From positions 1 to 6,023 of the forward strand of contig JACCRD010000108.1 in the NCBI GenBank assembly GCA_013813755.1: a DNA stretch of 6,023 bases. Reading direction: 5' to 3'. Shown here one piece after another: positions 1 to 6,023 of this stretch. The number at the start of each line of letters is the position of its first letter. Positions within the stretch are counted from its first letter, which is position 1. Both the position numbers and the translations under genes were made by a program. Source of the DNA: Acidobacteriota bacterium (lineage in GTDB: Bacteria > Acidobacteriota > Blastocatellia > Pyrinomonadales > Pyrinomonadaceae). The notes beneath the pieces are model-generated. The model searched no databases, was not told the DNA's origin, and saw nothing but the letters and a program-made list of their open reading frames with translations.

Positions 1-67
1 GGCATCTTGAACATAATAGATACCAGAATTCAAAATCAAAAAAACTGCAATTTATTTTATAGAAAAC

Positions 68-85
68 GGGAAGAAGAATTTTCCC
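68..85 (+). other. Small hairpin in the leader of the GWxTD gene
   Basis: GGGAAGA and TTTTCCC can pair as a 7-bp stem (one G-U pair) around an AGAA loop. It sits 15 bases before the ribosome binding site. No T-run follows, so it is not a convincing terminator for an upstream gene. It could be a leader structure or chance. Bases 1-114 otherwise hold AT-rich non-coding sequence. A weak promoter-like pair (TTCAAA at 29-34, TATTTT at 53-58, 18 bases apart) is too poor to call. Confidence 0.25.
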
Positions 86-100
86 AAACCATAAAACAAA

Positions 101-106
101 AAGGAA
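101..106 (+). promoter_or_regulatory. Ribosome binding site of the GWxTD gene
   Basis: AAGGAA lies 8 bases before the ATG at 115. It is the only good Shine-Dalgarno match in the leader and supports the start at 115 over the longer open frame. The two downstream minus-strand genes have no comparable site. Confidence 0.7.
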
Positions 107-114
107 TTACCGTT

Positions 115-1746
115 ATGTCTAAAAAAACTTTGATTCGCAACGTTGCGCTGACGACTTCGATAATTATTACGAGTGTTTCGATTGGATTTGCCCAAAAAGA
201 TAAAGAAAAGCCAAGTGAAGATATTTCAACGAAAGCTCGAAAACAAAAAAAAGAAATAGACAAAATTTATCAAAAGTGGACATCCGAAGACGTGCCTTAT
301 ATTGTTACGGGTGATGAAAAGAAAGCTTATAAAGCGTTGAAAACCGATGATGAACGGGAAAGATTTATCGAAAATTTCTGGGGCCGGCGTGACCCAAATC
401 CTGATACTGAAGAAAACGAATATCGTGAGGAATACTACGAACGAATTGCTTATGCCAATGAGCATTATGCATCGGGTATTCCGGGCTGGAAAACAGATAG
501 AGGACGTATTTATATCGCTTATGGGAAGCCGGACGGAGTAGAATCGCATCCTTCAGGCGGCAGCTATGACCGTCCGAGCTATGAAGGCGGCGGTTCAACT
601 ACTACCTATCCGTTTGAAACCTGGTTTTATCGCCATCTTGACGGGGTCGGCGACGGCATCGAAATCGAATTCGTTGACCCGACTGGAACGGGCGAATACC
701 GGATTGCGCGCAATGCGTACGAAAAAGATGCGCTGGCAAATGTTCCGGGCGGCGGTTTGACGACTGCCGAACAGCTCGGAATAAGTAGTAAAGGAGACCG
801 CCAGCTCGGTGCCGGGCAAACTTATTACGGACGTGAACAGGATAATCCGTTCCGCCGTCTCGAAATTATTACTGCCCTACAGCGTCCGCCGCAGGTAAAA
901 TTCAGTGATTTGCAGGGACTCGCCGGCGGTGATTCCGGAACGATTGATAATAACCCGCTCGCTTTTGATTTGCAGGTTGATTTTTTCCGTCAATCCGAAG
1001 ACCGCGTGGTGACGGCTTTCACTGTTCAGGCAAATAATAAGGAACTAACTTTTGAACCGGTCGGCGGAGTTGAAACGGCGCGCCTCAATGTTTTCGGCAG
1101 AGTGATGGCGGTTTCCGGAAAGCGTTCGGGAATTTTTGAAGATTCGATTGTCGCCAGCTCGACCGCTCAAGAGCTTGCTGAAACACGCGACCGCAAATCA
1201 ATTTACCAGAAAGCAATTGCCTTAACGCCCGGAACTTACAAAGTTGACGTGGTTGTCCGCGATGTCGTTTCCGGCAACAAAGGCATCCGCAGCCTCGGCT
1301 TTACCGTTCCGAAGTTTGAAGAAAGTAAACTTTCAACTTCGACTTTGATTTTAGCTTCGATGCTTCGTTCAACCACCGAACGCGACATCGGCGGAAGTTT
1401 CGTCATCGGTGACGCGAAAGTAATCCCGAATGTTTCGGGAGTTTACAAAAAAGGACAGGAAGTCGGCATCTATATGCAGGTTTACAACGCCGGTATTGAC
1501 CAGACTACCTTACGTCCGGCAGTTGAAGTCGAATATATTTTGATGAAAAGCGGCAAAGAAATTTTGCGCCAGCCCGAAACTTGGGAAGGCTTGAGCGATT
1601 CAGGACAAAGGCTGACGCTTGCCCGAATGATCCCGACCGCGCAGATGGCGCCCGGCGATTACGAAATCAAAATTCGCATCAAAGACAAAACTAAAACTAC
1701 TAACAATATGCTCGAACCGACGGCGAAATTTACAGTTACGCAGTAG
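115..1746 (+). CDS. Exported GWxTD-domain protein, function unassigned
   Basis: A 543-residue protein. The start is set at 115 because the ATG follows AAGGAA (101-106) at good spacing and opens a clear signal peptide: a basic MSKK start, a hydrophobic stretch at about residues 8-25, and a likely cut after GFA at residue 26. There is no lipobox cysteine, so it should be soluble in the periplasm or exported. The frame stays open back to position 7, but those 36 codons are AT-rich and would bury the signal peptide. A lysine/glutamate-rich stretch (about 28-52) precedes the GWxTD domain. The domain shows FWGRRDPNP at 88-96, the NE...YYERIAYAN region at 101-115, the signature GWKTDRGRIYI at 124-134, and YPFETWFYRHLDG with IEIEFVDPTGTGEYRI at about 165-197. 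The C-terminal half (about 245-543) looks beta-rich and resembles stacked carbohydrate-binding or Ig-like modules, with no motif I can name. The family is common in Acidobacteriota and has no established biochemical role. The gene stands alone, and a terminator follows. Confidence 0.9.
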   Translation: MSKKTLIRNVALTTSIIITSVSIGFAQKDKEKPSEDISTKARKQKKEIDKIYQKWTSEDVPYIVTGDEKKAYKALKTDDERERFIENFWGRRDPNPDTEENEYREEYYERIAYANEHYASGIPGWKTDRGRIYIAYGKPDGVESHPSGGSYDRPSYEGGGSTTTYPFETWFYRHLDGVGDGIEIEFVDPTGTGEYRIARNAYEKDALANVPGGGLTTAEQLGISSKGDRQLGAGQTYYGREQDNPFRRLEIITALQRPPQVKFSDLQGLAGGDSGTIDNNPLAFDLQVDFFRQSEDRVVTAFTVQANNKELTFEPVGGVETARLNVFGRVMAVSGKRSGIFEDSIVASSTAQELAETRDRKSIYQKAIALTPGTYKVDVVVRDVVSGNKGIRSLGFTVPKFEESKLSTSTLILASMLRSTTERDIGGSFVIGDAKVIPNVSGVYKKGQEVGIYMQVYNAGIDQTTLRPAVEVEYILMKSGKEILRQPETWEGLSDSGQRLTLARMIPTAQMAPGDYEIKIRIKDKTKTTNNMLEPTAKFTVTQ

Positions 1747-1769
1747 AATTTTATACGAGCAAATTATTC

Positions 1770-1802
1770 AGCCGGCATTTTGACGAAAGATGTCGGCTTT
1801 TC
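1770..1802 (+). terminator. Rho-independent terminator after the GWxTD gene
   Basis: AGCCGGCAT (1770-1778) pairs with ATGTCGGCT (1790-1798). This is a 9-bp stem with one G-U pair and an 11-base loop, followed by a short run of T (1798-1801). It begins 23 bases after the TAG stop. It lies in the 72-bp gap between the convergent stop codons of this gene and hemW. In the opposite direction the stem is kept but the T-rich tail is poor (it reads GAATAATTTG), so it would terminate hemW only weakly, if at all. Confidence 0.75.
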
Positions 1803-1818
1803 TATTTATAAATTCGCG

Positions 1819-2961
1819 TTAAACAAAAACCGCGAAAACTTCATTTGAATAAAGCATTCCTTTTGTCGTCAAACGCAGACAATTTTCTTTTAGATCGATA
1901 AGTTCAAATTCTTCGAGACGTTTTAGATCCGCTTTGTATTCTTCTCTTAAATCAACGTTAAAAAGATTTTGATATTTTTTGAGATTGATGCCTTCGGTCA
2001 GACGCAAGCCTAAAAAAACATATTCAGATTTTGTGTCTGTTTGTGTATCTTCAACAATGGCGGAGTTACCTTCTTCAATCAGACGAACATACCGGGAAGT
2101 GTCACGCTCGTTAGAGTAGCGTCTGTTTTGTCCGTCAAAAGAATGAGCTGAACAGCCAAAGCCGAAAATCGGATCGAGCGTCCAATATTTTGAGTTATGG
2201 CGAGATTCGAAACCGGGCAGCGAAAAATTTGAAATTTCATATTGCCGGTAATTTTTCGCGGCGGTTTTTTCAATTATTAATTTAAACATCGCGGCAGCCA
2301 GATCTTCGTCCGGCAGAGGCTGTCGCCCGCTTCTGATCTGTTCGGCGAGCGGCGTGGCTTCGTGAATTTCCAAAATATAAAGCGACAGATGTTCCGGGTT
2401 TAGTTCAAATGCGCAATCTAAATTTCGCTCCCAATCGAGCAAGCTCTGGCGCGGCAAACCGGCGATTAAATCAAAACTGACGTTTGTAAAATCCGCCGCT
2501 CGAAGCAGTTCGATTGTCTCGCGCACGTCCCGCGCCGTGTGTTTTCTGCCGAGCCGCCGAAGCTCCACATCATCAAAAGTCTGCACTCCGAAACTGGCAC
2601 GCGTCACGCCCAAATTTTTGTATTCGCGCAGAGTTTCCAGCGTGACGGTTGCCGGATTCATCTCCATCGTAATTTCCGCATTTGTTTGGATGAAAAACTT
2701 TTTGTTAATTGAACCGAGAATTTTTTCGATTTGACGCGCCGTTAAAAGCGAAGGAGTGCCGCCGCCAAAATAAATTGTATCGATTCGGCGGTTGATAGTC
2801 AGTGATTGGTGGACAGAAAAAGCAGTTTCAATTTCTTTGACCAGCGCGGAAACGTAACGTTCAACCGCTTCGCCGTTTGTAAAAACATCAGTCGCAAAAT
2901 CGCAGTACGAACAGCGCGAACGACAAAATGGAATGTGGAGATAAACGCCGGCTTCGCTCAT
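1819..2961 (-). CDS. hemW: Radical SAM protein HemW (haem chaperone, HemN-like)
   Basis: A 380-residue protein of normal HemW length with the start ATG at 2961. The N-terminus has YLHIPFC followed by the iron-sulfur motif C13-x3-C17-x2-C20, then D21-F22. HemW has F at that last position where true oxygen-independent coproporphyrinogen oxidase (HemN) has a further cysteine. FGGGTPS at 65-71 is the SAM-binding glycine motif. TMEMNPATV (98-106), ASFGVQTFDD (122-131) and FDLIAGLPRQ (163-172) are conserved radical-SAM barrel segments. HNSKYW at 255-260 matches the HNxxYW motif tied to haem binding in HemW. A winged-helix-like C-terminal domain (about 310-380) completes it. The family binds haem and is thought to deliver it to membrane haemoproteins; older annotations call it coproporphyrinogen III oxidase. 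It starts 2 bp after the stop of the methyltransferase-like gene and has no visible Shine-Dalgarno site, so its translation is probably coupled to that gene. Confidence 0.93.
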   Translation of the reverse strand: MSEAGVYLHIPFCRSRCSYCDFATDVFTNGEAVERYVSALVKEIETAFSVHQSLTINRRIDTIYFGGGTPSLLTARQIEKILGSINKKFFIQTNAEITMEMNPATVTLETLREYKNLGVTRASFGVQTFDDVELRRLGRKHTARDVRETIELLRAADFTNVSFDLIAGLPRQSLLDWERNLDCAFELNPEHLSLYILEIHEATPLAEQIRSGRQPLPDEDLAAAMFKLIIEKTAAKNYRQYEISNFSLPGFESRHNSKYWTLDPIFGFGCSAHSFDGQNRRYSNERDTSRYVRLIEEGNSAIVEDTQTDTKSEYVFLGLRLTEGINLKKYQNLFNVDLREEYKADLKRLEEFELIDLKENCLRLTTKGMLYSNEVFAVFV

Positions 2962-2963
2962 TT

Positions 2964-3818
2964 TTATTTGTCGACAAATTTGAAAACTTTGCTGTTAGCA
3001 AAGGATTTCTCTTTTCGCAGACGCGAGTTTATTTGTTTTTGTTTTATACCGGACAGAAATTTTCGCACCGATTCGTTTTTTTTCAGAATGCTTTTTATTT
3101 TGTCGGAAGAAGTCTGCTTTATGCCGTTTCTCTCCGCGCCGTTCCACATTTTTACGTAATCGCTCTGTTGCGGAGTTTTAGCAAAAAGCGGTTTGCTCGA
3201 CGTTTTCTGCGCCAGAGTCATTAAATAAACAGGCTTTTCATTAATTAATTCAACGCGCCCTTTTATTTGTTTTGGATCAGCGACTTCAAACCACTTGCCG
3301 CCGACTTCCGCCGCAATCATTCTTTTCACCCAGAAACCGTTTTCTTCGCTGAGAGCGCGATAAAAAAGTTCGGGGCTAAATTGATAAAATCCGTGTCCGA
3401 GAAAATTATTGCCGCCGGTGATTATAATCAGATGCCCGCCAATTTCAACCATTTCCATCGCGTTTGCCAATGCGACCGGAAAATTAAAAATGTGTTCGAG
3501 CGTCCCGCCATCCAACACAAACGAAAATTTTTCTTTCAAATCGTCTCCGATTGGCTCGTTCAAATCGTGAAGAATCGCCGCGCCTTCGTAATCCGAAAAA
3601 TCCATCGCGGAAACTTCCTTCGCGCCGAGAAACCGCAAAAAATCCGCTCCGGTTTCCATTCGGGTAAAGTCTTTGAGTTTGAAAACGTCGGACAAAGATT
3701 GATAATCATATTTTAAGAAATCAAATTTCTGATTGCCGAGCATCAGCGATCTGCGAAAATCGACTTCCCGCTCACGCGCTGACAAAAGAAATTTGGCAAC
3801 ATCAATATCAATCCCCAT
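2964..3818 (-). CDS. Class I SAM methyltransferase-like protein, substrate unknown
   Basis: A 284-residue protein with the start ATG at 3818 and a TAA stop at 2966-2964. The N-terminal ARERE-VDF-RSLMLGNQ region (14-30) fits the family, which supports this start, though no Shine-Dalgarno site is visible. The core reads as the second half of a Rossmann methyltransferase: FLGAKEVSAMDFSDYEGA (63-80) and HDLNEPI (84-90), then FSFVLDGGTLEHIFNFP (98-114) at the usual motif with the acidic-to-LEH turn, then MEMVEIGGHLIIITG (121-135), and GHGFYQFSPELFYRAL (141-156). The glycine-rich motif I is not evident, so SAM binding may be altered or absent. The tail from about 230 is strongly basic and probably disordered. 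Relatives often lie in polysaccharide or glycan loci, but nothing here shows such a role. It sits between purL and hemW and appears co-transcribed with hemW. The fold assignment is fairly secure; enzymatic activity is not. Confidence 0.7.
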   Translation of the reverse strand: MGIDIDVAKFLLSAREREVDFRRSLMLGNQKFDFLKYDYQSLSDVFKLKDFTRMETGADFLRFLGAKEVSAMDFSDYEGAAILHDLNEPIGDDLKEKFSFVLDGGTLEHIFNFPVALANAMEMVEIGGHLIIITGGNNFLGHGFYQFSPELFYRALSEENGFWVKRMIAAEVGGKWFEVADPKQIKGRVELINEKPVYLMTLAQKTSSKPLFAKTPQQSDYVKMWNGAERNGIKQTSSDKIKSILKKNESVRKFLSGIKQKQINSRLRKEKSFANSKVFKFVDK

Positions 3819-3841
3819 ATTTTTTGTGAATCAAAAATACT

Positions 3842-3929
3842 AATTAAGAATTACGAAAGATCGTTATAAAAACAAAGATTTATGACTATCAATAAATTTT
3901 TTCTTAATCGTAATTTTTAATTCTTAATT
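3842..3929. repeat. AT-rich inverted repeat between purL and the methyltransferase-like gene
   Basis: AATTAAGAATTA at 3842-3853 is perfectly inverted as TAATTCTTAATT at 3918-3929 (12 bp). In a second register, 3842-3856 pairs with 3908-3922 over 15 bp with one mismatch. The core TTCTTAAT occurs three times: 3901-3908, 3921-3928, and inverted at 3843-3850. The right arm runs into the end of purL and supplies its stop codon (TAA, 3926-3924). It could be a small interspersed element, a hairpin ending the purL message, or low-complexity sequence. No T-run makes it a classic terminator. Confidence 0.5.
3863..3892 (-). promoter_or_regulatory. Candidate sigma-70 promoter for the methyltransferase-like gene and hemW
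   Basis: Read on the minus strand, TTGATA (3892-3887) and TATAAC (3868-3863) are each one base off the consensus -35 and -10 boxes, with an 18-base spacer. Transcription would start near 3856, giving a leader of about 38 bases before the ATG at 3818. The site lies wholly in the gap after purL, so the two downstream genes could be expressed independently of purL. The region is very AT-rich, so chance matches are likely to some degree. Confidence 0.45.
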
Positions 3930-6023
3930 CTTCAATCGCGTTTCGAGCGCGTTTGCCCACGCATCTTCAAGTTCCGAAATCGGCGCGGAAATAATTTCTA
4001 AATCGTTTAGATTAATTTTCAAATTCGCATTGTCAACTTTACCGATAATCTCAAACGGGCAATCGTTTTCCCTAGCGAGGGCTTGGACTGCTTCCGTATT
4101 TTCCGGCGCGAAACTGATCACAATGCGTGAAGGCGATTCTGAAAAAAGAAGCGCTTCGGTTGATAAATTTTCATTCTTCAGTTCGATATTCGCCCCAATT
4201 GTGGCGCGATTAAGCGACGAAAAACAGCTTTCGGCAATTGCCACCGCCAGACCGCCATCAGAGCAATCGTGAGCCGACTTCACGAGACATTCATCGGCTA
4301 ACCGCAGGCAAGTTTTCTGAACGCGAATTTCAACATTCAAGTCAATTTGAGGAACTTCGCCCGTTTCAATTAATTCATCGGTTGATAGCCCCAAAACGGT
4401 CTGCGCATATTCGCTAACGCTTAAATCATCGCTTGTCAGACCCAAAAGCGCGATCAAATCGCCTTCATTTTTAAATCCCTGCGTGATGATTTTTTTGGTG
4501 TCTTCGATAAGCCCGACCATTCCAATCACCGGCGTCGGCAAAATACCGCGTCCTTCAGTTTCGTTATAAAACGAAACATTTCCGGAAACGACCGGCGTTT
4601 CAAACGCTTCGCACGCCTCTTTTATTCCGTCGATCACGTCTGAGAAAGACCGCATCACTTCAGGACGTTCGGGCGAAGCGAAATTCAAACAATTAGTAAT
4701 CGCAATCGGTTTCGCGCCAACACACACGACGTTTCTCGCGCCTTCGGCAACAGCCAGTTTCGCGCCTTCCTTTGCATTAACGGCAACAAAACGAGCGTTT
4801 CCGTCCAGACACATCGCTATTGCGCGACGAGTTTCTTTAATTCGCACGACCGCCGCGTCCGCCCCCGGCAAAACCGCCGTATTCGTGCGAACCATATAAT
4901 CGTACTGCGAATAAACCCACCGCTTAGAACAGATATTCAGTGAAGCGAGAAGCATTTTTAAGGCTTCGTTTGCGTTTCTTTGTCCTTTTTCCTTTGTTTT
5001 CTCTCTTGCGCTCGTTTTATAACAACCGACAGAAGAAGCGCTAGAAACAGTATTGTAAATATTAGAAACATTCCTTAACTCATTATTTTTTTCCTCTTTA
5101 TAATTTTTAGGCGCGGACATCGGACGATTGTATTTTGGCGCTTCATCGGTTAATTTATCAACCGGCAAATCAACTTTAAGCTCGCCGTTGTGAAAAATCC
5201 TCAAACGATTACCTTCGACGACTTTGCCGACGACCACCGCGTCCAAATCCCACTTGCTAAAAATATCGACAATTTCTTTCTCACGACCTTTGTGCGCAAC
5301 AATCAGCATTCGCTCCTGCGATTCCGACAAAAGCATTTCATACGCCGTCATTCCGGTTTCGCGCTGCGGGATCAGCGTTAAATCGAGTTCCAAACCGGTT
5401 CCAGCGCGCGCCGCCATTTCTACTGACGACGAAGTTAAACCCGCCGCGCCCATATCCTGAATTCCTTCGATTGCGCCCGAACGCATTGCTTCGAGGCACG
5501 CTTCGAGAAGAAGTTTCTCCAAAAACGGATCGCCAACCTGCACCGTCGGACGTTTTTCGAGCGCCTCGTCATCAAACTCAGCCGAAGCCATCGTCGCGCC
5601 GTGAATTCCGTCACGCCCGGTTTTCGCGCCCACATACAAAACAGGATTTCCCACGCCCGACGCCTTGCCGAAAAAGATTTTATCCTTCCGCACAATGCCG
5701 AGCGCGAAGGCGTTGACCAGAGGATTTAGATTATACGCTTCATCAAAAACGACTTCGCCGCCGACGGTTGGAACACCAAAGCAATTTCCGTAATGAGCGA
5801 TTCCGTCAACCACGCCTTTTAAGATTGATTTATTGCGGTTGCCATGCTTTTCATTATCTAATCTCCCGAATCGAAGTGAGTTCATCGCCGCGATTGGACG
5901 CGCGCCCATCGTAAAAACATCTCTCAAAATTCCGCCAACGCCGGTTGCCGCGCCCTGAAACGGCTCAATAAAACTCGGATGATTGTGCGATTCGACCTTG
6001 AAAGCAACACACCAGTCGTCGCC
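3924..6023 (-). CDS. purL: Phosphoribosylformylglycinamidine synthase, PurL subunit (5' end missing)
   Basis: The frame is open from the right window edge, giving 699 residues with the true start outside. PurL uses ATP and glutamine-derived ammonia to turn FGAR into FGAM in de novo purine synthesis, in the cytoplasm. The length, and the absence of a fused glutaminase in the C-terminal part, point to the small form that works with PurS and PurQ. Counting from the edge, the substrate/ATP motif KVESHNHPSFIEPFQGAATG is at 9-28 and RDVFTMGARPIA at 34-45. GGEVVFDEAYNLNP is at about 88-101, DGIHGATMASAEF at 138-150, QDMGAAGLTSSSVEMA at 189-204 and LSESQERM at 232-239. The second half has SKRWVYSQYDYMVRTNT (366-382), GNVSFYNET (481-489), PTPVIGMVGLIED (497-509) and HDCSDGGLAVAIAES (585-599). 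Both halves look intact. A Met at window position 5927 would be a TTG codon in mid-motif and is not the start. The linker between the halves (about 307-352) is unusually long and rich in Asn, Ser and Lys. Confidence 0.96.
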   Translation of the reverse strand, partial: GDDWCVAFKVESHNHPSFIEPFQGAATGVGGILRDVFTMGARPIAAMNSLRFGRLDNEKHGNRNKSILKGVVDGIAHYGNCFGVPTVGGEVVFDEAYNLNPLVNAFALGIVRKDKIFFGKASGVGNPVLYVGAKTGRDGIHGATMASAEFDDEALEKRPTVQVGDPFLEKLLLEACLEAMRSGAIEGIQDMGAAGLTSSSVEMAARAGTGLELDLTLIPQRETGMTAYEMLLSESQERMLIVAHKGREKEIVDIFSKWDLDAVVVGKVVEGNRLRIFHNGELKVDLPVDKLTDEAPKYNRPMSAPKNYKEEKNNELRNVSNIYNTVSSASSVGCYKTSAREKTKEKGQRNANEALKMLLASLNICSKRWVYSQYDYMVRTNTAVLPGADAAVVRIKETRRAIAMCLDGNARFVAVNAKEGAKLAVAEGARNVVCVGAKPIAITNCLNFASPERPEVMRSFSDVIDGIKEACEAFETPVVSGNVSFYNETEGRGILPTPVIGMVGLIEDTKKIITQGFKNEGDLIALLGLTSDDLSVSEYAQTVLGLSTDELIETGEVPQIDLNVEIRVQKTCLRLADECLVKSAHDCSDGGLAVAIAESCFSSLNRATIGANIELKNENLSTEALLFSESPSRIVISFAPENTEAVQALARENDCPFEIIGKVDNANLKINLNDLEIISAPISELEDAWANALETRLKN
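4958..5071 (-). other. Candidate 37-residue membrane-protein frame inside purL, out of frame
   Basis: On the same strand as purL but in another frame, ATG at 5071 opens 37 codons ending in TAA at 4960-4958. An in-frame TAA lies two codons before the ATG. The product would start MF, then a hydrophobic run LIFTILFLALLLSVVI (residues 3-18), then a tail starting KRAQERKQRKKDK with eight or more basic and three acidic residues. That is the classic layout of a single-pass, N-out/C-in small membrane protein. AAGGA directly abuts the ATG, which is too close for a normal ribosome binding site. Fifteen of the 18 purL codons over the hydrophobic part end in T and the other three in C. Because the purL third base is the second base here, that alone favours hydrophobic residues. 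It may be a relic of inserted coding sequence, a real overlapping gene or an artefact of that bias. Confidence 0.22.

Noticed and set aside
7..114. N-terminal extension of the GWxTD gene from position 7
   Set aside because: It is AT-rich with no coding character, has no ribosome binding site, and would place the signal peptide 36 residues inside the protein.
1819..2961. Oxygen-independent coproporphyrinogen III oxidase (HemN)
   Set aside because: The iron-sulfur motif is followed by D-F where HemN has a further cysteine. The protein is shorter than HemN and carries the HNxxYW motif of HemW.
2806..3224. Two overlapping + strand frames (2806-3159 and 2928-3224), rich in Phe and Arg
   Set aside because: They lie opposite the hemW start and the end of the methyltransferase-like gene. 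Their Phe-rich composition mirrors the lysine and glutamate codons of the other strand.
3267..3716. 149-codon open frame on the + strand opposite the methyltransferase-like gene
   Set aside because: It is fully antisense to a well-supported gene. The translation has no recognisable motif, and no ribosome binding site is evident. It is most likely open because of the codon use of the gene beneath it.
5043..5070. Direct repeat TGTTTCTA (minus strand, twice) considered as a CRISPR-like or insertion-site repeat
   Set aside because: There are only two 8-base copies, 19-20 bases apart inside a coding region. There is no array and no target-site duplication.
5925..5927. Start of purL at 5927
   Set aside because: The codon is TTG (Leu) in the middle of the conserved GVGGILRDVFTMGARP motif. 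The frame continues upstream through KVESHNHPSF to the window edge.

Overview
The window holds four protein-coding genes of an ordinary bacterial chromosome with moderate GC content. Base use is mixed, with AT-rich gaps between genes. The GWxTD-domain protein with a Sec-type signal peptide is a family I associate mainly with Acidobacteriota and a few related or Bacteroidota-like phyla. Together with the moderate GC and lysine-rich proteins, this makes an acidobacterium (possibly Blastocatellia) the best guess. That assignment is an inference from protein style, not from a marker gene.

Layout: on the + strand, an exported GWxTD-domain protein (115-1746) is followed by a hairpin terminator (1770-1802). 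Everything right of the terminator is on the - strand. Reading from the right edge in the direction of transcription, these are purL (6023 down to 3924, 5' end cut off by the window edge), a 105-bp AT-rich gap, a methyltransferase-like protein (3818-2964) and hemW (2961-1819). The AT-rich gap carries an inverted repeat and a plausible sigma-70 promoter. The last two genes are separated by 2 bp and are probably translated from one message. hemW converges on the GWxTD gene, with 72 bp between the two stop codons.

Functionally this looks like a neighbourhood of unrelated genes, not a dedicated system. PurL is the fourth-step enzyme of de novo purine synthesis. HemW is a radical-SAM, haem-binding protein. 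The methyltransferase-like protein belongs to a family often seen near polysaccharide genes. The GWxTD protein has no assigned role.

The most unusual point is inside purL. The linker between its two halves (about 4968-5105) looks longer than usual and has a different composition. In another frame of the same strand it contains a 37-codon ATG-to-stop reading frame (4958-5071) that reads as a single transmembrane helix followed by a basic tail. This may be a captured gene fragment, an overprinted small membrane protein, or chance. I found no evidence for a CRISPR array, transposase, tRNA, rRNA or defence system.
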